Origin: Terriglobia bacterium
GTDB taxonomy: Bacteria; Acidobacteriota; Terriglobia; Bryobacterales; Bryobacteraceae
Length of the DNA: 64,000 nt
Assembly: GCA_020073445.1 (NCBI GenBank)
Contig: JAIQFE010000023.1
Span: 1 to 64,000 of the forward strand
Reading direction: 5' to 3'
This document shows positions 33,945-41,882 of this stretch, in pieces; within the stretch, counting starts at the first letter, position 1, and every line of letters begins with the position of its first letter. The notes under the pieces were generated by a model. The model was given only the letters and a program-made list of their open reading frames with translations, searched no databases and was not told the DNA's origin. The position numbers and the translations under genes are program-made.

Positions 33945-34753
33945 TGGAAGAGAGTGGCCCTCAAGCCAGCATGCGCGGCCCAGGTGAGCGCGGAGAAGCC
34001 GAGGACAGCCAGCGCCATAACCGCGGCCTTGCGCCCTCTCCAGCCCGCCGAGGACCGCAGGATCATCGTTACCAGAAGCAGTGCCCAGGTCAGCAGCGAT
34101 ATAGCGATCCGGGCGTCGCCGATCCAACTTGTACCTGGAGAGTAGATCTCGGCCCACATGATCCCGAAGACCAGGCCGAGCGTCAGGAACGCAAAGCCCA
34201 GACCCAGCGATTTGCTGATCAGGTTATCGAGCGTCGCGAGCGGCGGCAGGCGCTCCAGCAGCGAGCTGGCCCGTTTCTGCTTGAGCCTCCGTTCCTGGAT
34301 CAGGTACGCGAAGGCGGCCACGGCAGTCAGGAGGAGTGCCGCGTATCCTGCCAATACGAGGAGAATGTGAACGCCCAGCCAGATCTGGCCCATGGGTTCG
34401 TTCGCGCCCGGCCCGGGCGTGCGTTCCATCGCCGAGACTAGCGTCATGCCGAACACCAGCGGAAACAGGACCACGGCTAGGCCGGAGAAGCGGTACTTCC
34501 ATTCGACGATCAGGAAAACCACAGCGATCAGAAAGGCGCACACGCTCAGGGTCTGGTAGCCGCCGGTTAATTCATTGGAAAATAGCAGCCGTTCGACGAT
34601 CGCCACGCCGTGGAGGACGACCGCGATGCGAAACGTCGCCCGGGCCAGCGGGAAGACGCTCTGGCCGTGGCGCACCAGGACCAGGATCGAGTGCAGCAGC
34701 CCGACTGCGTACAGACACGCGGCGACCCGTAGCCAGAAAACGCTGGAATCCAT
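33941..34753 (-). CDS. ccsA: CcsA/HemX-type cytochrome c assembly membrane protein
   Basis: A 270-residue protein with eight hydrophobic segments. It matches the CcsA/ResC/HemX family; the conserved heme-handling segment is present in reduced form (MGQIWLGVHILLVLAGYAAL with a His) and a short WAEIYSPGTSW follows near the last loop, where WGxxWxWD occurs in full-length heme exporters. As the first gene of the heme operon it could either be the HemX-type protein that controls glutamyl-tRNA reductase amount, or a CcsA for cytochrome c maturation. The operon position favours HemX; the sequence alone does not decide. Confidence 0.8.
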   Translation of the reverse strand: MDSSVFWLRVAACLYAVGLLHSILVLVRHGQSVFPLARATFRIAVVLHGVAIVERLLFSNELTGGYQTLSVCAFLIAVVFLIVEWKYRFSGLAVVLFPLVFGMTLVSAMERTPGPGANEPMGQIWLGVHILLVLAGYAALLLTAVAAFAYLIQERRLKQKRASSLLERLPPLATLDNLISKSLGLGFAFLTLGLVFGIMWAEIYSPGTSWIGDARIAISLLTWALLLVTMILRSSAGWRGRKAAVMALAVLGFSALTWAAHAGLRATLFQ

Positions 34754-34811
34754 CCTTTTCCTTCACTTACGATTCTACGACGGCGAACGGATTGCGAATG
34801 ATCCGGGTGGG

Positions 34812-35033
34812 TTAAATCCGTGTGCCTGATAGATCCTGCGTCATGAGAGCTAGGGCAACTACCGAGAACAACGCGAGCAAAACCCACTCCAAGAGGTTAA
34901 ATTCGGAGAACGTGGGCGGTCTTCTCATTCTGAAGCCGGACCATATCGACCGTCCGACTCGACGGTAATGAATCATGCAAACGATATTCCCGCCAATGAG
35001 CCAAATGAGCGCCCCCAGCACTATCCGCATCAC
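34812..35033 (-). CDS. Small two-helix membrane protein
   Basis: A 73-residue protein with hydrophobic segments IVLGALIWLIGGNIVCMIHY and WVLLALFSVVALALM separated by a basic loop (RRVGRSIWSGFRMRR). This suggests two transmembrane helices with the loop in the cytoplasm. I do not recognise a family. It is upstream of the heme operon on the same strand with a 58-base gap. Confidence 0.5.
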   Translation of the reverse strand: MMRIVLGALIWLIGGNIVCMIHYRRVGRSIWSGFRMRRPPTFSEFNLLEWVLLALFSVVALALMTQDLSGTRI

Positions 35034-35083
35034 CTAGATAATAGCCGTGTGCTGCTGTGCGACGTGATAAACTTCTCGGCGTT

Positions 35084-35326
35084 ATGGATTGTACAGAATG
35101 CAAGCTGCTGGCGGATCAAGCGGCGGTTGCCGCCGAGGAAGTCGAAAAGATCAGGGAGCGAATTGTAGCCGCCTTCAATGATGGGTCGGGCAGCCGCGCG
35201 TTGATAAAGTCGCTGGAAGCGGCGGAACGGACGCATGAGAGATGTCTAGCCTGCGTTCAGCGGCACGCGCAATCGCATAAGGCAGCATTCGCCTGCCTCG
35301 CGCCTGATCTAGGAGCCGCTCTATGA
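35084..35326 (+). CDS. Small Cys-containing helical hypothetical protein
   Basis: An 80-residue protein from the ATG at 35084 with a TAAACT box ending 10 nt upstream. CTECKLLADQ at the start and ERTHERCLACVQRHAQSH near the end provide two CxxC pairs that could bind one metal, separated by a long charged helix. It overlaps the next gene by ATGA, so the two are an operon. The function is unknown. Confidence 0.5.
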   Translation: MDCTECKLLADQAAVAAEEVEKIRERIVAAFNDGSGSRALIKSLEAAERTHERCLACVQRHAQSHKAAFACLAPDLGAAL

Positions 35327-35640
35327 GCAAGGAACTCACAACCGGGAAGGTTCCCATGCGGACTCGGCGCCGCCGCAACGCTATGACCTTTCCCCGCGAG
35401 CTGCGTGAGGCGATTCCTGAACTACATGCCGCCCGCGATCTGGAACTGGATTCCATCGACGGCCGATCTTCGAATATCGTGTTCTTCGGCCCCCTCGTCC
35501 AACTGAAACTGGTGGTGAAGGAGACCGGCAAGCTCAAGGGCCGATTCGTGATCGGAATGGATCTTCAACCCGACGCCGCGCGAGAGCTGGCCGCCACGCT
35601 CACCAAGCTGGCTGACGTGGCGCAAAACTCGCAGGTTTAG
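35323..35640 (+). CDS. Hypothetical 105-residue protein
   Basis: Coupled by ATGA to the small Cys protein. The N-terminus is very basic (KVPMRTRRRRNAMTFPREL); then follows a beta/alpha region with NIVFFGPLVQLKLVVKETGK and a C-terminal helix PDAARELAATLTKLADVAQN. There is no known motif. The last part resembles proteins that take part in small multi-subunit assemblies, but no function can be supported. Confidence 0.45.
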   Translation: MSKELTTGKVPMRTRRRRNAMTFPRELREAIPELHAARDLELDSIDGRSSNIVFFGPLVQLKLVVKETGKLKGRFVIGMDLQPDAARELAATLTKLADVAQNSQV

Positions 35641-35648
35641 ATTCGGCG

Positions 35649-35867
35649 TTACTTGTGCCGGTAGGTGATTCGGCCTCTCGTCAAGTCGTACGGCGAGAGT
35701 TCCAGCGACACCCGGTCCCCGGTCATGATCTTGATCCGGTTGCGGCGAAGCCTGCCGGCCATCGTGGCCAGAACCGTCATGCCGGCGTCCAGCTCAATCG
35801 AGAACATTCCCGCTTTGAACTTCTCGACGACCTTGCCAAGAGCTTCTATCGAGTCTTCTTTGGGCAA
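35649..35867 (-). CDS. infA: Translation initiation factor IF-1
   Basis: A 72-residue S1-fold protein of standard IF-1 length: MPKEDSIEALGKVVEKFKAG, the segment TVLATMAGRLRRNRIKIM and the end SPYDLTRGRITYRHK. It occupies the ribosomal A site during initiation. It lies 15 bases downstream of an RRM protein gene and is probably cotranscribed with it, not in a ribosomal protein operon, suggesting this may be a second or relocated infA. Confidence 0.93.
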   Translation of the reverse strand: MPKEDSIEALGKVVEKFKAGMFSIELDAGMTVLATMAGRLRRNRIKIMTGDRVSLELSPYDLTRGRITYRHK

Positions 35868-35882
35868 ATTAGTCCTCTATCC

Positions 35883-36203
35883 TTAGTAACGATTTCCACG
35901 GCCACCGCCGCCGCCGCGATTGCCGCCGTAGCCGCCACCGCCGCCCGATCCACGATCCGACTTCGGCCGCGCTTCGTTGACGGTCATGGCCCGGCCGTTG
36001 AGGTCGCGGCCACTGAGAGATTCAATCGCGCGATCGCCCTCGGCATCGACGCTCATCTCGACAAAGGCAAAACCCTTCTGCTGCCCGGTGTCACGGTCGG
36101 TTACGATGCTCACACGATCCACGGTGCCGTACTCTTCGAACAGCGAGCGGATCGCATTTTCAGATACGTTGTAGCTGAGATTTCCCACGAAAATATTCTT
36201 CAT
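35883..36203 (-). CDS. RRM-type RNA-binding protein with Gly-rich tail
   Basis: A 106-residue protein: one RNA recognition motif with RNP2 NIFVGNLSY and RNP1 KGFAFVEM, followed by a C-terminal tail of glycine, arginine and tyrosine (GGGGGYGGNRGGGGGRGNRY). Such Rbp proteins are common in cyanobacteria and acidobacteria, bind single-stranded RNA and are often cold-induced. The gene precedes infA. The 161 bases upstream contain no gene and may hold a long leader; a TTGACA is visible (complement of 36298-36303) but no matching -10 at normal spacing. Confidence 0.9.
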   Translation of the reverse strand: MKNIFVGNLSYNVSENAIRSLFEEYGTVDRVSIVTDRDTGQQKGFAFVEMSVDAEGDRAIESLSGRDLNGRAMTVNEARPKSDRGSGGGGGYGGNRGGGGGRGNRY

Positions 36204-36364
36204 TTAGATTCTTTCTGAAATTGGCAGAGCAGCGAATCGAGGCAGGATCGGATAAGGGCGGTTGGCCGGACTATCGAGAGGTTGCCGCAAAAGGGGACTG
36301 TCAACTTGCACTTATAGTCTACCACCCTCTGGCTCGTGTCTTTCGGCGGTGATACGATAAGGGC

Positions 36365-36844
36365 GTGAAAAGGGTGCAAACGGTGCTCTGTGTGGCGATC
36401 CTCTTCACGCCGGCGCTATGGGCCGACGAAGTTGCCGACCGGGCAGCCGTGGAAGCCACGATTTCCGCGCTGAACTTTACGCCCTCGCGGCCCGAGTTGT
36501 TCACCTCCGATTTTCCTAACGCCGCCGAGCTTCAACGGTTCCGGCCGGCGCCGTCTCTCGTCATTCCAACCCTTCCGGGCGATGGCGCGCCGATTCATAC
36601 GGAAGCCGGTACACTGGTCATTTCCAGGGCGCCCATGGGTGAGGCGACGTGGTATCCGGGACTCGGAGCGCTCACGCCGCGCTTCGTCACGCGATCGGTT
36701 ACCTTCGTCTCGCCGGACACCACGATTGTAGTCGCCACTTACGATCGGCAGTCCGTGTTGTTCGTCGTGAAGAACGAGAGTTCCAGCTGGCGCATTGCGT
36801 CGTTCCGCGTGCTTCCCGAAGCTCAAACCAAAGCTGTTCCATAG
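36365..36844 (+). CDS. Secreted hypothetical protein (NTF2-like possible)
   Basis: A 159-residue protein with signal peptide (VQTVLCVAILFTPALWA) and a start AVEATISALNFTPSRPELFT that recalls the first helix of SnoaL/DUF4440-type (NTF2-like) proteins. Later strands FVTRSVTFVSPDTTIVVATY and SVLFVVKNESSSWRIASFRV fit the same fold. No catalytic residues are evident. A GTG start lies 6 nt after TACGAT (36353-36358), consistent with a leaderless transcript. Confidence 0.6.
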   Translation: MKRVQTVLCVAILFTPALWADEVADRAAVEATISALNFTPSRPELFTSDFPNAAELQRFRPAPSLVIPTLPGDGAPIHTEAGTLVISRAPMGEATWYPGLGALTPRFVTRSVTFVSPDTTIVVATYDRQSVLFVVKNESSSWRIASFRVLPEAQTKAVP

Positions 36845-36925
36845 TCCCGCTCCCTACCCCCGAGTAGGGGTATCTAATCCCCGCTAACCTCTGCCGTGCC
36901 CTCCACGCGGTCTATGCTGGATTCC

Positions 36926-37645
36926 ATGAAACCACTCAGTGAGCATATATGCCTGGTCACCGGCGGTACGCGCGGAATAGGAAGAGCCATCGCGAAGATG
37001 TTGTTGCTCGAAGGAGCGGCGGTGGCAATTTGCGGTCAGCGGCAAGAAAGCGTCGATCGCGCTGTTGCCGAGCTGTCAGCGGAAACTACCGGTAAAGTCA
37101 AGGGCAAAGTTGCCGATGTTAGAAGCCATGAGCAAGTTGCCGAGTTGTTCCGCTTCGTCGACGCCGAATTCGGCGCGCTCGACGTTCTGGTCAACAACGC
37201 CGGCATTGGAATATTTCGCCACGTTCGCGAACTTTCGCTCGATGAGTGGAAGCATACGCTGGAGACGAATCTGTACGGGGCGTTCTATTGCAGCCGTGAA
37301 GCTTTGTTCAGGTTTGGAACTAACCGGAATGGCTTCATCGTCAATATAAGTAGCATGGCTGGCGCGAATGCATTTGCCGGTGGAGCTGCTTATAACGCTT
37401 CGAAGTTTGGTTTGACAGGTTTTACGGAAGCGATGATGCAGGACGTGAGGAGCGAGAACGTGAGGGTCAGTTACATCATGCCGGGAAGCGTCGCCACGGA
37501 ATTTAGCGGGCGGGCGGCGTCGGATGGCGCAAATTGGAAAATCTGGCCCGAAGACGTTGCAGATATAGTCCGTCTCCTCCTCAAGATGCCTGCCAGAACG
37601 CTGGTCAGCCGGGTTGAGGTGCGCCCGGCCAGGCCGAAGGGTTAA
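36926..37645 (+). CDS. Short-chain dehydrogenase/reductase
   Basis: A 239-residue SDR. The cofactor motif TGGTRGIG, NNAG in LVNNAGIGIF, catalytic Ser in NISSMAG and the YNASK active site are present in order. Glutathione-like substrates cannot be told; acyl or sugar alcohols are possible. The cofactor motif is of the classical type. ATG at 36926 is chosen (36914 and a GTG at 36896 are alternatives). The base composition of this gene is less GC-rich than that of its neighbours, which hints at a more recent acquisition. Confidence 0.9.
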   Translation: MKPLSEHICLVTGGTRGIGRAIAKMLLLEGAAVAICGQRQESVDRAVAELSAETTGKVKGKVADVRSHEQVAELFRFVDAEFGALDVLVNNAGIGIFRHVRELSLDEWKHTLETNLYGAFYCSREALFRFGTNRNGFIVNISSMAGANAFAGGAAYNASKFGLTGFTEAMMQDVRSENVRVSYIMPGSVATEFSGRAASDGANWKIWPEDVADIVRLLLKMPARTLVSRVEVRPARPKG

Positions 37646-37698
37646 GGAAACGCTAGAAAATGCAGAAGAATCCGAACTCGGTCGGGAGCATCTTATAA

Positions 37699-38961
37699 AT
37701 GGCACTCGGGTTGCCTGAGAATTTGTGGAGAGGGGAGCTTAGGCAGATGGCTCCTCCGAGACGAAAGGCGGTGGAGAAGATGGTACGGCTCAACATACCG
37801 TTGGATCCGGCCAAAACCGGAAGAGACGCGACGCAACTGGAGACCGGACTCCGTCGAATGATCGTAGGGCAGGATGAGGCGATCCAGCAGATCGTCAACA
37901 TCTACCAGATGCACTTGACGGGGATGAACCCTCCCGGACGGCCCATCGGGAACTTCCTGTTCCTCGGTCCGACGGGTTCGGGTAAGACCCGGATCGTTGA
38001 GGCTACCGCCGAGGTATTGCTCAAGAACCCGCGCTCGGTCATCAAGATCGACTGTGCGGAGTTCCAGCACAGCCATGAGATCGCCAAGCTGATCGGCTCG
38101 CCTCCCGGATACCTGGGACACCGCGAGACGCATCCGCTGCTTTCTCAGGAAGTGCTCAACCAGCATCACACCGAGACCATCAAGCTCAGTTTCGTGCTGT
38201 TCGACGAGATCGAGAAGGCCTCCGACGCCCTGTGGAACTTGCTTCTGGGCATCCTGGACAAGGGCGTTCTCACGCTGGGCGACAACCGCAAGGTGGACTT
38301 CTCCCGCGCCATGATCTTCATGACCAGCAACCTGGGCGCGTCCGAGATGAGCGCCATCATGAGCCCCAAGCTGGGCTTCAACGTGGGCCAGGTGAACGCC
38401 GATACGATGGCCGGCGTGGCCGACGAAAAGATGACCGGAAAGCTGGCCCGCAGCGGTATGGAAGCCGCTAAGCGCAAGTTCACGCCGGAGTTCATGAACC
38501 GGCTGGATAAGATCGTCACCTTCCAGCCTCTGGGAAGCGAGCAATTGAAGCGGATCCTGGAGATCGAGCTGAACCTGGTTCAGCAGCGCATCTTCAACGC
38601 GCCAGCCGAGAGAGCTTTCGTCTTCACGCTGTCCGATAATAGCAAGGACTACTTGCTGACGGAAGGCACCGACATGAAGTACGGTGCACGGCACCTGAAG
38701 CGCGCTATCGAGCGGCTCCTGGTCCAGCCCATGTCCAACCTGATCGCTACCGACCAGGTGCGGGGCGGCGACTGGATCCGGGTGGACTTCGACGAAGGCC
38801 AAAAGACCCTGAGCTTCGCCCGCGAAGCCGAAGGGTTGCCGGTTGCCGACATGGCGCGGCTGGTGGACACATCGGTAACCATCCCGGCGCTGACGTTCTC
38901 GCAAGGTGCGGTCGCCGAACCGGCTCGCACGCAGAGCGCACGCAGTTCGAAACGCAGCTAG
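37699..38961 (+). CDS. Stand-alone ClpC-D2-like AAA+ ATPase
   Basis: A 420-residue single-ring AAA+ protein resembling only the second ATPase domain of ClpA/B/C: IVGQDEAIQQIVNIYQMHLT, Walker A GPTGSGKT, Walker B VLFDEIEKA, sensor MIFMTSNLGASEM, KRKFTPEFMNRLDKIVTF with the Arg finger, and the D2-small domain YGARHLKRAIERLLVQPM. An LGF tripeptide is present after sensor 1, where ClpC carries its ClpP-binding loop. The first ATPase domain, N-domain and M-domain are absent. It may unfold proteins alone or with ClpP; partners are not in the window. An intrinsic terminator follows. Confidence 0.85.
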   Translation: MALGLPENLWRGELRQMAPPRRKAVEKMVRLNIPLDPAKTGRDATQLETGLRRMIVGQDEAIQQIVNIYQMHLTGMNPPGRPIGNFLFLGPTGSGKTRIVEATAEVLLKNPRSVIKIDCAEFQHSHEIAKLIGSPPGYLGHRETHPLLSQEVLNQHHTETIKLSFVLFDEIEKASDALWNLLLGILDKGVLTLGDNRKVDFSRAMIFMTSNLGASEMSAIMSPKLGFNVGQVNADTMAGVADEKMTGKLARSGMEAAKRKFTPEFMNRLDKIVTFQPLGSEQLKRILEIELNLVQQRIFNAPAERAFVFTLSDNSKDYLLTEGTDMKYGARHLKRAIERLLVQPMSNLIATDQVRGGDWIRVDFDEGQKTLSFAREAEGLPVADMARLVDTSVTIPALTFSQGAVAEPARTQSARSSKRS

Positions 38962-38975
38962 TTCCTTAGCTTGTG

Positions 38976-39010
38976 AACGCCCTGGGCCTAGTGCCCGGGG
39001 CGTTTTTTAT
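38976..39010 (+). terminator. Intrinsic terminator after the AAA+ gene
   Basis: AACGCCCTGGGC pairs with GCCCGGGGCGTT around a CTAGT loop and runs directly into T6 and ATTT. A long GC stem followed by a U tract is a textbook intrinsic terminator on the plus strand. It also borders the 3' end of the convergent nitrite/sulfite reductase gene. Confidence 0.9.
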
Positions 39011-40759
39011 TTAGGCGGCGCACTCGCCGCGGCCGAGCTTCAGCGAGAACGCTACGTCGTCGCCCCAATCCTGATACAGCTCGGGGTCGGCGTTGGCCGG
39101 CTTTACCAGGTCGGCGGTGAGTTCCTTGAAGAAAGCGACTTTGTGGCGCATCACGTATGCGCGAAATGACTCACCCACCTGGTGGTTCGCCTGGTAATGG
39201 TCCAGGATGCGCTCGACGGCAATCGGTGCCAGGCGAGCCGGCAAACTTTGCACAGCCAGGCCGAATTCATGCTGGCCGCCGCCTAGAAGCATCAGATAGT
39301 ACGGTACTTCCTTGCCGTCGATCTTACGGGAATTGCCGTAGAAGCCCAAATCGCCGATCCAGTGCTGGCCGCAGGAGTTGGGGCAGCCGCTGATGCGGAT
39401 CTGCAGGTTGCGAATGGAGGGATCGTCGTACTTGCGCACGGTAGCCGCGAGCGCATCGCCCAGGCCCATGGATTTGGTCAGCGCCAGGTTGCAGCTATAG
39501 GCACCCGGGCAGGTGACGACGTCGCTGATCTCGTCGGCGCGATCCTTGGCGAGTCCCAGACGAGTCAGAGCGCCATATACCCGCTGGAGCGCACCAACCG
39601 GGACGTACGCGAATACGATATTCTGCGCCATGGTGACGCGCATCGCGCCTTCCGAAGCCTGATCGGCAAGCGACGCCAGACCGCGCATCTGATCGCCCGT
39701 CAGGTTGCCTTGCGGCGTCATCACCGTGACGATGGCGTATCCGGATTGCTTCTGCGGGCGGACGTTGGTCTCGCGCCAGGCGTTGAACTCGGGCGAGACG
39801 TCGAACATCGGCAGCATTTCGCCAGTCCCAGGTGGTGGTGGAACCGGCTGAAAACCACCGAAGTTCTCGGGCACGGCATCCGGCATCGGGATGCCGCCGT
39901 TGGCCAGGATGTCCTGATACTGCTCTTCAACGGTATCGCGCAGCCAGTCAAACCCGCGGGCGCGCATAACAAACTTTAACCGAGCCTTGTTCTTGTCTTT
40001 GCGATTGCCGTGAACGTTGAAGACGCGAATGAGGGCTTCCACGCGGCGGACAACGTCCTCGGCGGGAATGAATTCGTGGAGGAGCTTGGCTTCGACCGGC
40101 AGCGGTCCCAGACCGCCGGCGACGGTCATGCTAAAACCTTTCACGCCGTCGCGGATGATGGCGCGCAGGCCGACGTCGTTGATCGCGGTGGCGATGCAAT
40201 CCTCGGGGCAGCCGGAGAATGCGACCTTGAATTTGCGCGGCAAGCTATCGGTAAGCTCGCGATGCAGGAAAGCCAGAGCCAGGCGGCGGGCATAAGGCCG
40301 CACGTCGAAGGGCTCTTCGGCATGGACACCCGCCAGAGGGCACGCGGTGACGTTGCGGACCGTGTTGTAACAAGCCTCGCGCGTAGTCAGGCGGCCGTCG
40401 GCGAGCATGTGCAGAGCGTCCGGCACCTGCGTCAGCGGAACAAAGTGATACTGCATGTTCTGACGCGTGGTGAGGTGGCCTTTGCCGTTGGCGCAGAAGT
40501 CGGCTACAGCCGCCAGCTGGCGCATCTGGCCGGACGTGAGCTGGCCGCCAGGGATCTTGGTGCGGATCATCTGGACCCCCTCCTGGCGCTGGCCGTAGAT
40601 GCCGCGGCGGAGGCGGAAGGGCCGGAACTCGTCGGCTGTCAGCTTGCCGGCGAGGAAGTCCTGAGCCTGGGAGCGGAACAGTTCGATATCCGCCCGAACG
40701 GTGCTATCGTACTCTTGTTCAAGGACTTGCTGTTGATTGAGGACGTCCGCTGTAGCCAT
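39011..40759 (-). CDS. Siroheme-dependent nitrite/sulfite reductase
   Basis: A 582-residue reductase with the two-repeat layout of the ferredoxin-type family. First half: QLTSGQMRQLAAVADFCANG, TTRQNMQYHFVPL and VAFSGCPEDC. Second half: MRVTMAQNIVFAYVP, then CPGAYSCNLALTKS and ISGCPNSCGQH, which supply the four cysteines for the [4Fe-4S]-siroheme centre. The cysteine in SGCPEDC belongs to the repeat. It reduces nitrite or sulfite by six electrons. I cannot decide between the two substrates from sequence alone. The gene has its own promoter and a palindrome at the transcription start (40761-40806). Confidence 0.9.
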   Translation of the reverse strand: MATADVLNQQQVLEQEYDSTVRADIELFRSQAQDFLAGKLTADEFRPFRLRRGIYGQRQEGVQMIRTKIPGGQLTSGQMRQLAAVADFCANGKGHLTTRQNMQYHFVPLTQVPDALHMLADGRLTTREACYNTVRNVTACPLAGVHAEEPFDVRPYARRLALAFLHRELTDSLPRKFKVAFSGCPEDCIATAINDVGLRAIIRDGVKGFSMTVAGGLGPLPVEAKLLHEFIPAEDVVRRVEALIRVFNVHGNRKDKNKARLKFVMRARGFDWLRDTVEEQYQDILANGGIPMPDAVPENFGGFQPVPPPPGTGEMLPMFDVSPEFNAWRETNVRPQKQSGYAIVTVMTPQGNLTGDQMRGLASLADQASEGAMRVTMAQNIVFAYVPVGALQRVYGALTRLGLAKDRADEISDVVTCPGAYSCNLALTKSMGLGDALAATVRKYDDPSIRNLQIRISGCPNSCGQHWIGDLGFYGNSRKIDGKEVPYYLMLLGGGQHEFGLAVQSLPARLAPIAVERILDHYQANHQVGESFRAYVMRHKVAFFKELTADLVKPANADPELYQDWGDDVAFSLKLGRGECAA

Positions 40760-40760
40760 A

Positions 40761-40806
40761 CTCTAATTCCCTATAGAGATTATACTACTTCCGTCATTCC
40801 TTACAA
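40761..40806 (-). promoter_or_regulatory. Promoter and palindromic operator of the nitrite/sulfite reductase gene
   Basis: On the minus strand TTGTAA (complement of 40801-40806) is followed after 16 bases by a consensus TATAAT (complement of 40779-40784). Between the -10 box and the ATG lies CTCTATAGGGAATTAGAG, an inverted repeat with arms CTCTA and TAGAG separated by 8 bases (40761-40778), positioned over the expected start of transcription. A repressor bound there would block the gene. Rrf2-type or sulfur/nitrogen regulators are candidates; none is encoded nearby. The 221 bases from 40807 to 41027 hold nothing else I can identify. Confidence 0.65.
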
Positions 40807-41027
40807 GTGGGGGCACAACCGGCCCCGTGGTTCCCCTGATGATATCACCGGCAGCCGCGATCAGGAGGGTGAAAAACGCAGTGACAAAACGAACCCAAGA
40901 GATTAGTGAGTGCATGAGGAAGCGGGCTTCAATTCAAAGTCTGTGGTCTGGAGTCGCGAAAGTTGGAACGATTAGGGATGGAAGTGGCTGAGAGAACTGC
41001 GAATAGAATCGTTTAGAATGTGGACTG

Positions 41028-41222
41028 GTGAAGGTTCGAGATGTGATTCGGCTGGTTGAATCCGACGGCTGGCGGCACGTGCGGACGACCGGCAGCCATC
41101 GGCACTACAAACATCCGTCGAAACCCAACGTGGTCACCATCCCCGGGCATCCGGGCGACGAGCTGCCGAAAGGAACCATGAAGTCCGTTCTTAAAGCGGC
41201 TGGTTTGGAGAAGAAGGAATGA
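41028..41222 (+). CDS. hicA: HicA-type toxin (module 1)
   Basis: A 64-residue HicA mRNA interferase: VRDVIRLVESDGWRHVRTTG, then the catalytic His in GSHRHYKHP, and PGHPGDELPKGTMKSVLKAA. It cleaves mRNA at the ribosome unless neutralised by HicB. A GTG start is used; a TAGAAT box ends 8 nt upstream. The antitoxin gene follows with a 4-base overlap. Gene order toxin-antitoxin is the opposite of module 2. Confidence 0.9.
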   Translation: MKVRDVIRLVESDGWRHVRTTGSHRHYKHPSKPNVVTIPGHPGDELPKGTMKSVLKAAGLEKKE

Positions 41223-41443
41223 ACCGAAAGTACGCCGTCATTTTTGAGCAGGCAGAGACGAACTGGGCGGCATACGTTCCCGATCTGCCGGGTTGCGTCA
41301 GCACCGGGAGAACGCTGGAGGAAACGGAACGGAACGTTCGCGAAGCGATCACGGGACACCTCCAGACACTGCGCGAGTTTGGTGAACCAGTTCCCGAACC
41401 GACTAGCGTTGCCAAAGAGATCGAGGTCACTCCTGCCGCATAG
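41219..41443 (+). CDS. hicB: HicB-type antitoxin (module 1)
   Basis: A 74-residue HicB with the partial RNase H-like fold: YAVIFEQAETNWAAYVPDLP, GCVSTGRTLEETERNVREAI and TGHLQTLREFGEPVPEP. It contains no obvious DNA-binding domain after the core, so autoregulation may be weak. It overlaps hicA by 4 bases (ATGA). Confidence 0.9.
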   Translation: MNRKYAVIFEQAETNWAAYVPDLPGCVSTGRTLEETERNVREAITGHLQTLREFGEPVPEPTSVAKEIEVTPAA

Positions 41444-41561
41444 ATCCGCGGGACCAGAAGGGTGTCAGATTCACTGGTTTGATCGTCCCTCCTGTCGAGT
41501 ATAGTGCTGTCCATGTTTGTGTCTGCGCGGCAGACTCTCTCAGCAATCAAGTCTTAGACTC

Positions 41562-41882
41562 TTAACGAATCTTCGCCACTTGACCCAGCTTAATCGAATC
41601 GAGCGCACCTAACGCGATCGGCACCAGCCGCTTGAGGTCATTGAGGCGGTTCGTCGGCGCGCACAAAATAAGCAGGGAGATTCGCCTGGAGCTGAGATTC
41701 TGTTGATCCGGTAGGTTCTGGTCAACCGTGATTACGACTTCGAAACCCGCGGGTTCGGCAGCTAACAAGAGCTCCCCGTTCCTGAGACCAGCGAGTCCGG
41801 CGTAGCGGGCGGAATGGCACTCGTGAGTAGAAAAGAAGCAGCGCAGCCGCTCGTCAACGCACTCGTCGAGCAGCAGGCGCAT
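41562..41882 (-). CDS. DUF5615 PIN-like toxin
   Basis: From the ATG at 41882 the product is 106 residues: MRLLLDECVDERLRCFFSTH, then AGLRNGELLLAAEPAGFEVV and TVDQNLPDQQNL, and a hydrophobic ILCAPTNRLNDLKRLVPIAL. The acidic residues in LDECVDE and VDQNL match the PIN-like DUF5615 proteins, the toxins of DUF433-DUF5615 modules. It is intact although the paired antitoxin gene is frameshifted. The start overlaps the ancestral antitoxin stop (TGATG). Confidence 0.8.
   Translation of the reverse strand: MRLLLDECVDERLRCFFSTHECHSARYAGLAGLRNGELLLAAEPAGFEVVITVDQNLPDQQNLSSRRISLLILCAPTNRLNDLKRLVPIALGALDSIKLGQVAKIR

Noticed and set aside
32208-34157. Longer starts for hemA and cobA/hemD
   Set aside because: Upstream in-frame codons overlap neighbouring conserved genes; ATGs in ATGA overlaps give normal family starts.
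35649-36203. A cold-shock riboswitch-like leader for the RRM gene
   Set aside because: The upstream 161 bases could hold a long leader, but no consistent promoter spacing or conserved fold could be recognised by eye.
41513-41557. A 14-codon frame after TATAGT (41500-41505), ATG to TAG
   Set aside because: The spacing resembles the leaderless starts, but the peptide is too short and has no conservation evidence; it may be a leftover of a lost TA gene.
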